Shown piece after piece: positions 1 through 8,839 of a stretch of DNA of 64,000 bases. Source of the DNA: Rhodocyclales bacterium (GTDB lineage Bacteria; Pseudomonadota; Gammaproteobacteria; Burkholderiales; Rhodocyclaceae). A program made the translations under genes and the position numbers. Below the pieces are notes generated by a model. The model ran no database searches and had not been told where the DNA came from. It saw only the letters and a list, made by a program, of their open reading frames with translations. Numbering within the stretch: the first letter of the stretch is position 1; every line of letters starts with the position of its first letter. The stretch is taken from assembly GCA_016235765.1 (NCBI GenBank), contig JACRIZ010000006.1, forward strand, positions 1 to 64,000. The letters are read 5' to 3'.

Positions 1-185
1 CGGCCCTTGAGGATCACCTCCAGCCCGCGCCACATGGTGCCGGTGGATACGGCGTTGCGGATCACGTTGTCCTTGTCGAGATTCACCTCGACGCGCAGAT
101 GGCCTTCGATGCGGCAGATCGGATCGACCACGACCCGCTTGCCGGAGTTGTCCATCTTGAAGCCTTGAGTTTCGTAGACACCCAT
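1..185 (-). CDS. hupL: [NiFe] hydrogenase large subunit HupL/HyaB, N-terminal fragment cut by window edge
   Basis: Only the first 61 codons are inside the window; the gene continues to the left. The visible peptide has the large-subunit start with [16 protein letters not shown] and ends near [11 protein letters not shown], as in HyaB/HupL proteins that carry the NiFe(CN)2CO active site. The ATG lies one base after the hupS stop codon and has a GGGAG ribosome site inside the end of hupS, so the pair is translationally coupled. The metal-binding cysteines and the C-terminal processing site lie outside the window. Confidence 0.95.
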   Translation of the reverse strand, partial: MGVYETQGFKMDNSGKRVVVDPICRIEGHLRVEVNLDKDNVIRNAVSTGTMWRGLEVILKG

Positions 186-186
186 T

Positions 187-1266
187 TCAGTTTTCTCCCT
201 TCACTGCGTCAGCCTTCTTCGCCTTCTTCAGCACCGAGGCGGCGGCATGCACCGCCACCGCCGCGCCGGCCACCGCCGCCGCCGTGCCGCCGACCTTGTC
301 CGCGTTCTGCTCGACGCCAAACTGCTTGATGTCGGTGACGCGGTCGTAGAAGCTGCCCTTGTCCCAGAAGCCGTCTTCCGAGCAGCCGATGCAGCCGTGG
401 CCCGACTGGATCGGGAAGGACACGCCGTCGTTCCAGCGCACCGTCGAACAGGCGTTGTAGGTGGTCGGGCCCTTGCAGCCCATCTTGTAGAGGCAGTAGC
501 CCTTGCGCGCGGCGTCGTCGTCCCATTTCTCGACGAACTGGCCGGCGTCGAAGTGCGGCCGGCGATAGCATTTGTCATGGATGCGCTGGCCGTAGAACAT
601 CTTCGGCCGGCCCTGGCGGTCCAACTCGGGCAGGCGGTCAAAGGTCAGCAGGTAGGTGACGACGCCGGTCATCACCTCGGCGATCGGCGGGCAGCCCGGT
701 ACCTTGACGATGGGCTTGCCGCTGATCACCTTGTCGATCGGCGTCGCGCGCGTCGGATTCGGCTTCGCCGCCTGCACGCAGCCCCAGGAAGCGCAGGCGC
801 CCCAGGCGATCACCGCCTTGGCGTCGGCCGCGGTCTCTTTCAGGATTTCGACGAAGGGCCGGCCGCCCTCGATGCAGAACATGCCGTCTTCGTTCAACGG
901 CGGATTGCCTTCCACCGCCAGGATGTAGTTGCCCTTGTACTTCTTCTTGATCTCTTCGAGCTGCTTCTCGGCCTGGTGGCCGGCGGCGGCCATCAGCGTG
1001 ACGTGGTAGTCGAGCGAGAGCATCGACAGCACGACATCCTTGGTCAGCGGATGCGCCGAACGGATGAAGGACTCCGAGCAACAGGTGCACTCCAGCCCTT
1101 CCAGCCAGATCACCGGCGTGCGCGGCTTGGTCTCCATCGCGTGGGCGATCTTCGGCGCGTAGGCCGAACCCAGCCCGAGCGATGTCGCCGTCAGCGAACA
1201 GAACTTCAAAAAGCTGCGCCGGGATATCCCCTGCCTGCGCAGCACGTCGTAGAAAGTCTCGGTCAT
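187..1266 (-). CDS. hupS: [NiFe] hydrogenase small subunit, Tat-exported, oxygen-tolerant type (HupS/HyaA)
   Basis: Electron-transferring small subunit (359 aa) of a periplasmic membrane-bound uptake hydrogenase; it should carry three Fe-S clusters. A perfect Tat motif, SRRSFLK, sits about 15 residues from the start and a hydrophobic C-terminal segment near [15 protein letters not shown] could anchor it. It has ECTCCSES near the mature N-terminus and GMFCIEGG further on, which correspond to the two extra cysteines of the proximal [4Fe-3S] cluster of oxygen-tolerant enzymes such as E. coli Hya. I chose the ATG at 1266 because GGAGGGGGAC precedes it; an in-frame ATG at 1323 would bury the Tat motif behind 19 more residues and overlap the promoter. 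It is followed directly by hupL. Confidence 0.96.
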   Translation of the reverse strand: MTETFYDVLRRQGISRRSFLKFCSLTATSLGLGSAYAPKIAHAMETKPRTPVIWLEGLECTCCSESFIRSAHPLTKDVVLSMLSLDYHVTLMAAAGHQAEKQLEEIKKKYKGNYILAVEGNPPLNEDGMFCIEGGRPFVEILKETAADAKAVIAWGACASWGCVQAAKPNPTRATPIDKVISGKPIVKVPGCPPIAEVMTGVVTYLLTFDRLPELDRQGRPKMFYGQRIHDKCYRRPHFDAGQFVEKWDDDAARKGYCLYKMGCKGPTTYNACSTVRWNDGVSFPIQSGHGCIGCSEDGFWDKGSFYDRVTDIKQFGVEQNADKVGGTAAAVAGAAVAVHAAASVLKKAKKADAVKGEN

Positions 1267-1303
1267 GTCCCCCTCCTGGTCACGGTCGTGGTGAGGGGAC
1301 CAG

Positions 1304-1319
1304 ATCAAGTTCCGTACCA
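1304..1319 (-). promoter_or_regulatory. sigma54-like promoter of hupSL
   Basis: The minus strand reads TGGTACG-N4-TTGAT, matching the sigma54 consensus TGGCACG-N4-TTGCW in layout, with GG at -24 intact but GA instead of GC at -12. Predicted transcription starts about 25-30 bases before the hupS ATG. It lies about 110-145 bases downstream of the paired palindromes, a normal distance for an NtrC-family activator such as HoxA. Confidence 0.6.
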
Positions 1320-1396
1320 GCACGCTCGGAAATTGGCGATCGCTTGCCGGTCAGCGACTTAAGAATCCCATTCCCTTATTATGTGAATGGCTGCTG

Positions 1397-1445
1397 TGAA
1401 ACATCGCCTTCCATGGCGCACTGCGGCATGGAAGGCTACCTTCCA
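1397..1445. promoter_or_regulatory. paired 17-bp palindromic operators upstream of hupSL (candidate HoxA enhancer)
   Basis: The proximal-to-ABC copy at 1429-1445 is a perfect palindrome, TGGAAGGCTACCTTCCA. A second, degenerate copy at 1397-1413 (TGAAACATCGCCTTCCA) lies exactly 32 bp away. The same two-site layout and spacing occur between hybO and hoxF. A further inverted pair CCTTCCATG/CATGGAAGG spans 1407-1435. The 297-bp gap 1267-1563 otherwise holds the hupSL promoter and nothing else I recognise. Assignment to HoxA is inference. Confidence 0.6.
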
Positions 1446-1563
1446 CGTCGGCTGGCAAAAATCGGCCGAAGCTTAAGCGGCTCGTGACTTAAGAGGGCTT
1501 TAAGTTGGGCTTCTTACCATGCACGACCGAAATCGCACCGACCGCCCTGGCACCCGACCGTAG

Positions 1564-2235
1564 ATGAGCACCACCCCGATATTCCGCGCTGAAAGACTGA
1601 CACTGCACTTCGATGCCGGCAGGACCCGCGCCCTCGATGGCATCGACCTGGAGGTGGCCGAGGGTGAGTTCGTCGCCACTGTCGGCGCCAGCGGCTGCGG
1701 CAAGAGTAGCTTGCTGAACCTGATCGGCGCCCTTGACGCACCGACGGCGGGCGAGCGCTATTTTCGCGGCCAACCCTATTCCGTGATGCTGGACCTGGCG
1801 GACTTCCGCCGTCGCCATGTCGGCTTCGTCTTCCAGTCCTTTCATCTCATTCCGACCCTGGGCGTGCTGGACAACGTCCTCGTCCCGACCATCGGTACGC
1901 CGGGGCGGTCGGCAGTCCACCGTGCCCGGGCGCTGGAACTGCTCGAACGGCTGGGCCTCGCCGACCGCCTGCAACACTTCCCCGCCACCCTCTCGGGCGG
2001 CGAACGCCAGCGCGCCGCCATTGCCCGCGCGCTCATCAACAAGCCCGACCTGCTGCTCGCCGACGAACCGACCGGCAGCCTCGACAGCGCCAATGCCGCG
2101 CAGGTGCTCGACCTGATCTCGGATATCCGGCGCGAACGCGGCCTGACCGTCGTCATGGTGACGCACGACGCCGGCGTCTCCGCGCACGCCGACCGCCTGG
2201 TGCCGATGCGCGACGGCAAGGTGGCCGCGCCATGA
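1564..2235 (+). CDS. ABC transporter ATP-binding protein (LolD/MacB family)
   Basis: ATPase subunit (223 aa) that would energise the adjacent FtsX-type permease. Walker A is GASGCGKSS near residue 41, the signature is LSGGERQR, and Walker B with the following loop is LLLADEPTGSLD. Length and motifs fit the LolD/MacB/DevA group, which moves lipoproteins, peptides or lipids across or out of the inner membrane. The end overlaps the permease start by 4 bp (ATGA). The substrate cannot be read from sequence. It lies divergent from hupSL, so it may share the intergenic control region. Confidence 0.9.
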   Translation: MSTTPIFRAERLTLHFDAGRTRALDGIDLEVAEGEFVATVGASGCGKSSLLNLIGALDAPTAGERYFRGQPYSVMLDLADFRRRHVGFVFQSFHLIPTLGVLDNVLVPTIGTPGRSAVHRARALELLERLGLADRLQHFPATLSGGERQRAAIARALINKPDLLLADEPTGSLDSANAAQVLDLISDIRRERGLTVVMVTHDAGVSAHADRLVPMRDGKVAAP

Positions 2236-3359
2236 CCCTGCTCGAATTCGCCCTGCACAACGTCCGGCAACGGCCGGCGCGCAACCTGCTGACCGTGATG
2301 GCCGTTGCCCTCGGCGTCGCCGCCGCGGTAGCGCTGACCGGCATCGCCTGGGGTTTCGAGGCCAGTTGGCAGAAGGCCAACGATGCGCGCGGCACCGACC
2401 TCATCGTCACCCGCCTCGCCAGCACCAATGCCATGCCCTCGCCGTTCCGCGCCGAACCGCTGCAGGGCGAATTGCGCGGCTATCCCAAGGTGCGCGACGT
2501 GGTGGGCCTGCTTTCGGAGATGCTGGGCGTCGAGGCCGGCGCGCCGCCCTTGTTCGTCTTCGGCTGGACGCACGGCAGCTACCTCTGGCGGCACCTGAAG
2601 CTGGCCGACGGCCGCTGGCCGGCGCACACCGACGAGCCGGCGGTCGTCATCGGCGTGGTCGCCGCCGGCCTGCTGGCCAAGAAGGTCGGCGACACGCTGG
2701 AGATCGAGGGCAGGCGAATGCCCGTGGTCGGCGTGTTCGAGAGCACGGCCGCCATCGAAAACGGCGCGGTGCTGATGACGCTCACCCAAGCCCAGCAGAC
2801 CACCGACAAGCCGGGCAAAGTCAATGTCCTCAACGTCATGCTCGATGCGGACGCGACCGATGCCGACGTCAATGCCATCAAGGCGCGCATCCGCGAGCGG
2901 GCCCCCGGCTTCGTCGCCATCACCTCGGGCGAACTGGTCGGCCAGAACACGGTGGTGCGCATCGCCAAGGCGATGAGCAACGCGACGACGCTGATCGCCG
3001 CCCTGGTCGGCATCCTGATCGTCTTCAACACCATGCTCATGAGCGTCAACGAACGGACGCGCGAGATCGGCATCCTGCTGGCGCTGGGCTGGCATCGCCG
3101 CACGGTGATACAACTGGTATGCGGCGAGGCGGCGCTGCTGACTTTGGCGGGCGGGATCGCCGGTGTGCTGGTCGGCGTCGGCCTGACCTTGCAACTGGAA
3201 CACCTCGACCTGCTGCGCGGCAAGATCGACGCGAACTTCCCGCTCTCCTTCCTCCTGACGATGCCGCTGCTGGCGATGCTGGTCGGCACCATCGGCGGCC
3301 TCTACCCGGCCTTGAAGGCCTCGCGCCTGACGCCCGCGCATGCCTTGAGGCAGGAATGA
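2232..3359 (+). CDS. FtsX-like ABC transporter permease (MacB family)
   Basis: Membrane subunit (375 aa) with the MacB/LolC layout: one N-terminal membrane helix around residues 18-40, a large periplasmic domain (about 50-255), then three C-terminal helices in the FtsX domain, including the conserved SVNERTREIGILLALGW loop. It overlaps the ATPase gene by 4 bp, so the two form a transporter. No membrane-fusion or outer-membrane partner is encoded nearby, and the substrate is unknown. Confidence 0.88.
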   Translation: MTLLEFALHNVRQRPARNLLTVMAVALGVAAAVALTGIAWGFEASWQKANDARGTDLIVTRLASTNAMPSPFRAEPLQGELRGYPKVRDVVGLLSEMLGVEAGAPPLFVFGWTHGSYLWRHLKLADGRWPAHTDEPAVVIGVVAAGLLAKKVGDTLEIEGRRMPVVGVFESTAAIENGAVLMTLTQAQQTTDKPGKVNVLNVMLDADATDADVNAIKARIRERAPGFVAITSGELVGQNTVVRIAKAMSNATTLIAALVGILIVFNTMLMSVNERTREIGILLALGWHRRTVIQLVCGEAALLTLAGGIAGVLVGVGLTLQLEHLDLLRGKIDANFPLSFLLTMPLLAMLVGTIGGLYPALKASRLTPAHALRQE

Positions 3360-3395
3360 GCATGCGCCACCCTGACAGCCGGTAGGAGAAATTTC

Positions 3396-4175
3396 ATGCA
3401 GCGACTGACGCCATTAACCGCCCCAGCCGACCTGGCCGGCGCCTGGTGCAATGACGACGACCGGACCTCGGCCACACTCGAAGCGGTCAGCTTCGTGACA
3501 CCCGCGCTCGAACGCTTCTTCATCCGCACCGTCGCCGACTGCCTGCCCCTGGAAGGAAACGACCCCGAGCTAGAGCGACTCTGCCGTGAGTTCATCCACG
3601 AGGAGGCCGAGCACACCGGCGCGCATCGCAAACTCAACACGGCGCTGCTGGACTACATGAAGGCGCCACCGCCCGGACTCGCCGCCGTCGAGGGCCTGCT
3701 CGACATCGTCAACCGGCGACTGTCGCTCTCCACCCGGGTCGCGCTGGTTGCGGCCCTCGAACATTTCACCGCCGTGCTGTCGAAGTCCTACCTGTGCAGT
3801 CACGGGCACTGGCAGTTCGGCTGCGCCTACGCGCGGGACCTGTTCCATCAGCATGCGCACGAAGAGATCGACCATCGCTCGGTGGCCTTCGACCTCTGGC
3901 TCCACCGGGGTGGCGGCAGCGTACCGGTCCGCATGGCAACCATCACCTCCATCCTGATGGTCGGCGCCGTCTATCTCGGCATCGCCGCGCCCTGGATACT
4001 CCACCGCAAGAATGGTGGCCGCTTCGCCGCGACCATCGCCGCACTCCTCACGCCCCGGCCGCGTCCCGCCGGCGCCGGCTCGACGTTCAAGGACCTGTTG
4101 CGCTACGTCGGCCGCAACTACCACCCCCGACATCTGATCGACGACTTGCCCAACCCCGAAGGAAGTTCGCAATGA
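3396..4175 (+). CDS. predicted metal-dependent hydrolase (PF10118-like)
   Basis: A 259-residue, mostly helical protein with two iron-ligand-like motifs, EEAEHTGAH near residue 70 and HAHEEIDHRSVAFD near residue 152. Together with the length these fit the uncharacterised PF10118/COG3687 metal-dependent hydrolases, which have a ferritin-like metal site. A hydrophobic stretch around 185-205 may touch the membrane. It follows the permease by 36 bp and overlaps the dihaem cytochrome by 4 bp, so it is probably in the same transcript. Its reaction is unknown. Confidence 0.75.
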   Translation: MQRLTPLTAPADLAGAWCNDDDRTSATLEAVSFVTPALERFFIRTVADCLPLEGNDPELERLCREFIHEEAEHTGAHRKLNTALLDYMKAPPPGLAAVEGLLDIVNRRLSLSTRVALVAALEHFTAVLSKSYLCSHGHWQFGCAYARDLFHQHAHEEIDHRSVAFDLWLHRGGGSVPVRMATITSILMVGAVYLGIAAPWILHRKNGGRFAATIAALLTPRPRPAGAGSTFKDLLRYVGRNYHPRHLIDDLPNPEGSSQ

Positions 4176-4678
4176 AGATCCGCCAACCCGCCGCGCTGGC
4201 TGCCGCGGCACTGTTCGCGCTATCCACCCAGGCCCACCAGCCGGACATCCCGGCCGACACCCCGCCTGAATACATCGCCGAATGCGGCAGTTGCCACGTC
4301 GCCTATCCGGCGGCGCTGCTCTCGGAATCCGACTGGCGGGACATCATGCGCAACCTCGGCAAGCACTACGGCGACAACGCCAGCCTGGGCGAGGAGACGC
4401 GCAAACTCATCGAGGAGTTCCTGGCGCGCAATGCCGAACCGCACTGGAAAGCGCACTTCCCGTCCGGCGATCCGCCGCGGCTGACTGCCACGCTCTGGTA
4501 CCGCGTCCACCATCACGAACTGCCGGACAACATCCTGCAGGACAAGCGCGTCGGCAGCGCATCGAACTGCGCCGCCTGCCATGTCAAGGCGGAGAAGCAA
4601 CTCTTCGACAAGACGGACCTCACCGAGGTGCCGGCCGACTACGGCCTTGCCGAAAAGAAGGCCGTTGCGCAGCCCTGA
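4172..4678 (+). CDS. dihaem cytochrome c (DHC family), exported
   Basis: A 168-residue periplasmic electron carrier. It has a Sec signal peptide (basic MKIRQ start, hydrophobic AALAAAALFALS, cleavage near TQA-HQ) and two haem c motifs, CGSCH near residue 38 and CAACH near 131. The YIAECGSCH... motif, the LHYG-like spacing and the late CxACH fit the PF09626 dihaem cytochrome family. The ATG overlaps the preceding stop (ATGA). It ends 15 bp from the convergent hoxJ stop. A role near a hydrogenase or the upstream hydrolase is possible but not shown. Confidence 0.85.
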   Translation: MKIRQPAALAAAALFALSTQAHQPDIPADTPPEYIAECGSCHVAYPAALLSESDWRDIMRNLGKHYGDNASLGEETRKLIEEFLARNAEPHWKAHFPSGDPPRLTATLWYRVHHHELPDNILQDKRVGSASNCAACHVKAEKQLFDKTDLTEVPADYGLAEKKAVAQP

Positions 4679-4693
4679 TCGGCAGCGACCCGC

Positions 4694-6037
<1,344 letters not shown>

Positions 6038-6048
6038 CGCTGCCTCGC

Positions 6049-7164
6049 TCAGTCGGCGAGTTCGTAGGCCGAACTACGCCCGCCGGCATCCATCTTGCGC
6101 AGAATGCCCAGCGAGATCAACTGGCTGATGTCGCGTAGCGCCGTATCGGACGAGCACTTGGCGATCGCGGCCCACTTGCTGTTCGTCAGCTTGCCTTCAA
6201 AACCATCGAGCAGCCGGTTGAGCACTATTGCCTGCCGCTCGTTCAGCGGTGTGCCCGCCCAGCGATGCCAGAAACGCGCTTTCGCCAAAACTGCTTCGAG
6301 CGTCTTCTGAGCACTTTCTACCGCGCGCAAGAGTGCTCCGAGGAACCAGGCCAGCCACTCGGTGACATCGAGCGTGCCCTTCTCCGTGCGCTCCAGGACG
6401 TCGTAGTAAGCCTTGCGCTCGCGCTGAATCTGCGCGGACAGGCTGTAGAAGCGCTGCGGGCTGCGCTCGGCGCGAGCCAGGAAGAGGTCGCCCACCGCAC
6501 GGGCGAGACGGCCGTTGCCGTCATCGAAGGGGTGCAGCGTAACCAGCCACAAGTGCGCCAGCCCGGCCTTGATCAGGGCCGGCTCGACCGTGGCGGTATT
6601 GGCCCACGTCAGGAAATTCGCAGCCTCGCCCTCCAGGCTGGCGGCGGGTGGCGCTTCGTAGTGGACACGCTGGCGCTGGGTCGGTCCGGACACTACCTGC
6701 ACCGGGCCGTTTGCATCGTCGCGCCAGGCGCCGACGCGGATTTTCGCCAGGCCGCTGTACCCGGTGGGAAACAAGGCCGCATGCCAGCCGAACAAGCGTT
6801 TCCGCGTCAGCGGTTCGGCACAGTGGGCCGTGGCGTCAAGCACCATCTCGACCACGCCCTCGACATGCCGATCCATGGGGGCAAGCGCGCCAATATCCAC
6901 GCCCAGGCGACGGGCAATCGACGAGCGCACCGACTCGACGTCGAGCTGCTCCCCCTCGATTTCGCTGGTCTTGACCACGTCCTCGGTCAGTGCCGCCAGG
7001 CTGGCCTGGTCGCGCAGTGCCATGCCAACATCCGCCAGCCTGCCCAGCAACTGCCCTTGCGCCCGGCTCACTTCGGCCAACGGCCCGGCCAGCGCGGCGA
7101 GGTCGAAATGCATCGCCGGCCAATCGGGCAACTGCCAGATGTACCGTTTATCTCCGCTATTCAT
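6049..7164 (-). CDS. Fic family protein with N-terminal inhibitory helix (class II, active-site motif intact)
   Basis: A 371-residue Fic protein; most such enzymes transfer AMP to target proteins. The Fic core HPFDDGNGRLAR has catalytic His211 and the anion-binding GNGR. An inhibitory motif TSEIEG (residues 66-71, pattern [S/T]xxxE[G/N]) lies before the Fic fold, as in class II self-inhibited Fic proteins, and the first 60 residues resemble the DUF4172 cap. The C-terminal 80 residues look like a winged helix (DTALRDISQLISLGILRK). It starts 65 bp after a duplicated hoxC 3-prime end and stops 11 bp before hoxJ, so it probably shares the hoxJ transcript. The target is unknown. Confidence 0.88.
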   Translation of the reverse strand: MNSGDKRYIWQLPDWPAMHFDLAALAGPLAEVSRAQGQLLGRLADVGMALRDQASLAALTEDVVKTSEIEGEQLDVESVRSSIARRLGVDIGALAPMDRHVEGVVEMVLDATAHCAEPLTRKRLFGWHAALFPTGYSGLAKIRVGAWRDDANGPVQVVSGPTQRQRVHYEAPPAASLEGEAANFLTWANTATVEPALIKAGLAHLWLVTLHPFDDGNGRLARAVGDLFLARAERSPQRFYSLSAQIQRERKAYYDVLERTEKGTLDVTEWLAWFLGALLRAVESAQKTLEAVLAKARFWHRWAGTPLNERQAIVLNRLLDGFEGKLTNSKWAAIAKCSSDTALRDISQLISLGILRKMDAGGRSSAYELAD

Positions 7165-7210
7165 GCGGCGATTGTGGCACTCATTCGCCGCAATCGGCGT
7201 ACTGCCGCGC

Positions 7211-7226
7211 CTGACTTTATGGTCAG
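7211..7226. promoter_or_regulatory. short inverted repeat upstream of the distal fic gene
   Basis: CTGAC-TTTATG-GTCAG lies about 50 bp before the fic ATG at 7164 and directly beside the duplicated hoxC end. A second pair, GCGGCGA/TCGCCGC, flanks the start region. These could be operator half sites for autoregulation, but nothing else supports that. Confidence 0.3.
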
Positions 7227-7229
7227 CGA

Positions 7230-7264
7230 GTCAATGCACCGTACAAACCATGCACGGATCGAAG
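7230..7264 (-). repeat. direct repeat copy B: orphan duplicate of the hoxC 3-prime end
   Basis: These 35 bp match the last 35 bp around the hoxC stop (8805-8839) at 33 positions. Read on the minus strand they encode FDPCMVCTVH followed by TGA, the exact C-terminus of HoxC, yet no upstream hydrogenase reading frame is attached. The two copies bracket one fic gene. This looks like the scar of an insertion at the hoxC end that restored the gene and left the old end behind. Confidence 0.85.
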
Positions 7265-7301
7265 CGGGGAAAGGGGCCCCTTTGCTGCAGGTCTATGTCG
7301 T

Positions 7302-8699
7302 TCATGGGTTCGTCTTCACCAACTCACTCCAAGACGCGTATTCGAGGGGGCGGAGACCGAAACGGATGGCGTTCCCCTCATGCAGACTCTTGAATTCGTC
7401 CTGAATCAGTTCGACAAATCGATCATGATCGCCTTCGGCAATTGTCGTGGGAATCGCCGATCGAATTGCCGTGTCGCTGACGGGATGCCCTCCGCACACG
7501 ATCGCACGCACAACTTCGCTGACCTCGGCGCGATGACGCAGTCGAAACGTGTCTGGAGGTACCAATTGCTGGCGAACCGCCACATAGTGCTGACATGAGC
7601 GTTCATAGGCCCAGACGAATACGTCGCGCAGCAATTCGATGCGATTCAACTCATAAACGCCAATCACTGCATCCACGTAGGCGCGGTCCGGTACATCGAT
7701 GAACGACAACGGGCAGAGGTTCTCGCGAAACAGCGGGATGTTCGCCGCGAGGCGCGACACGCGCTTATTGACGTCCTGGAACGGCTGCAGATAGGGCAGG
7801 TGCACCATCAGAAAGAAAGCTTGCTCGAAGGGATCTCGAATATCGGCCGCCATATGAATCACGATGCCAAACAACTCGTCGAGTCGCTGCGGCAGCGCGA
7901 TCGGCAGGTAGGTGCTGCCACCGATCTCGACGGCATGGTCGCGTACCCGTCCGCCGGCCTGCGGATTGGGCAGCAAGCCGTCGGACAGGAGCGCATGGAT
8001 CGCGAGCATGGTCGGAATATTGACGCCGATGCCGTCGACGCCCCTGACCAGGTACTCGATGGCCGCCTTGTGGTTCAGGATCATCTGCGTTTCAAGGGCA
8101 TCCTTGCCCTCGGCAGCCTGGCCGAACGCAATTAGCCGCTCAGTGTCGAGCCGACTGTACGTATTGCCTTCCAAGCGCGACGACGCCCACGAGAGGTCAA
8201 TCAGCAGGCGGTTCATGATGTCGCGGGCGAAGGTTCCTGCCGGCGCCTGCTCGACTGGCGAACGGCCCAAGGTATGCACTTGCTTGCGTAGGGATTCGGA
8301 AAGATAGTAAGTCTGGTTGGGGTGGTAGCTTTCGAGAAGATCCTGGTTGTAACTGACAGGACGACGTTGCGTTCTCGGCTGACGTACATAGGCCTTGATC
8401 GCCTCGCCTTCGGCGGACAGTGGGACATAGAGTTCGCCTGCCGCGCTGAGTGTGTTGTGTTGCTGAACGATTGTTGCCTGACCGACAATCGGCGCCAGCC
8501 GATATTTCAACGTCCGTCGTCCGCCGGAAGTCAGGATGCGTTCCTTCGCCACCAGCGCTGCCAGACGACGTTGAAGGGTACGGCGCGAGATCGCATCGCC
8601 GACTTTGTCCAAGAGGCCATCCAGGCCGATACCGTCCGGATACCGACCGATCAACTCGGCGACCCAGTCCAACTCCTCGGCGGGAACAACTTTCGGCAT
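7302..8699 (-). CDS. Fic-fold protein with N-terminal HTH and degenerate catalytic motif
   Basis: A 465-residue Fic-fold protein. Residues 1-75 look like a winged-helix DNA-binding domain (RRTLQRRLAALVAKERI). An inhibitory-type motif SSRLEG with Ser173 and Glu177 precedes the Fic core. The core reads QPFQDVNKRVSR from residue 305: the usual catalytic His is Gln305 and GNGR is VNKR. Normal AMP transfer by the His mechanism is therefore unlikely; related Q-P-F-x-D-V-N-K-R proteins are often annotated only as Fic family. The gene is visibly less GC-rich than the hydrogenase genes around it and sits between two copies of the hoxC end, with a palindrome-rich AT-rich region upstream, so I infer it was inserted between hoxC and hoxJ. 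Confidence 0.85.
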   Translation of the reverse strand: MPKVVPAEELDWVAELIGRYPDGIGLDGLLDKVGDAISRRTLQRRLAALVAKERILTSGGRRTLKYRLAPIVGQATIVQQHNTLSAAGELYVPLSAEGEAIKAYVRQPRTQRRPVSYNQDLLESYHPNQTYYLSESLRKQVHTLGRSPVEQAPAGTFARDIMNRLLIDLSWASSRLEGNTYSRLDTERLIAFGQAAEGKDALETQMILNHKAAIEYLVRGVDGIGVNIPTMLAIHALLSDGLLPNPQAGGRVRDHAVEIGGSTYLPIALPQRLDELFGIVIHMAADIRDPFEQAFFLMVHLPYLQPFQDVNKRVSRLAANIPLFRENLCPLSFIDVPDRAYVDAVIGVYELNRIELLRDVFVWAYERSCQHYVAVRQQLVPPDTFRLRHRAEVSEVVRAIVCGGHPVSDTAIRSAIPTTIAEGDHDRFVELIQDEFKSLHEGNAIRFGLRPLEYASWSELVKTNP

Positions 8700-8714
8700 G
8701 GCGACTGTCCATCG

Positions 8715-8800
8715 TTATGGCGCAAGATAATTATATGCGCCACTTTATTTGGCGTTAATACTCTATTTGCGCCATAAAGAAGTATCTTTATGGCGCAAAT
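8715..8800. promoter_or_regulatory. palindrome-rich AT-rich control region of the inserted fic gene
   Basis: The motif TGGCGCAA/TTGCGCCA recurs here. ATTTGCGCCATAAAG and its exact complement face each other across 6 bp at about 8765-8800, a 15-6-15 inverted repeat. Upstream, TGGCGCA and TGCGCCA face each other across 11 bp at about 8718-8742, and a lone GGCGTTAA lies between. The region runs from the fic ATG to the hoxC stop, has far lower GC than its flanks, and looks like a tandem operator for a dimeric regulator, possibly the HTH of the fic product itself. Confidence 0.6.
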
Positions 8801-8804
8801 GGCC

Positions 8805-8839
8805 GTCAATGGACGGTACAAACCATGCACGGATCGAAG
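8805..8839 (-). repeat. direct repeat copy A: genuine 3-prime end of hoxC
   Basis: This is the intact counterpart of the repeat at 7230-7264. It contains the hoxC stop codon and its last ten codons. The two copies differ at two positions inside the coding part and define a unit of about 1.58 kb carrying one fic gene. Confidence 0.85.

Noticed and set aside
247-1362. Long open frame on the plus strand opposite hupS, with many similar frames opposite other genes
   Set aside because: The frame is antisense to a clear hydrogenase gene, rich in Arg/Ala/Gly/Val as expected from high third-position GC, and matches no known family.
1548-1563. TGGCACC sequence before the ABC transporter as a sigma54 promoter
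   Set aside because: The -24 box fits but no acceptable -12 box follows, and transcription would start inside the coding region.
7302-8699. The fic unit as an insertion sequence or transposon
   Set aside because: No transposase or integrase is present and no terminal inverted repeats bound the unit; only the direct repeats from hoxC are seen.
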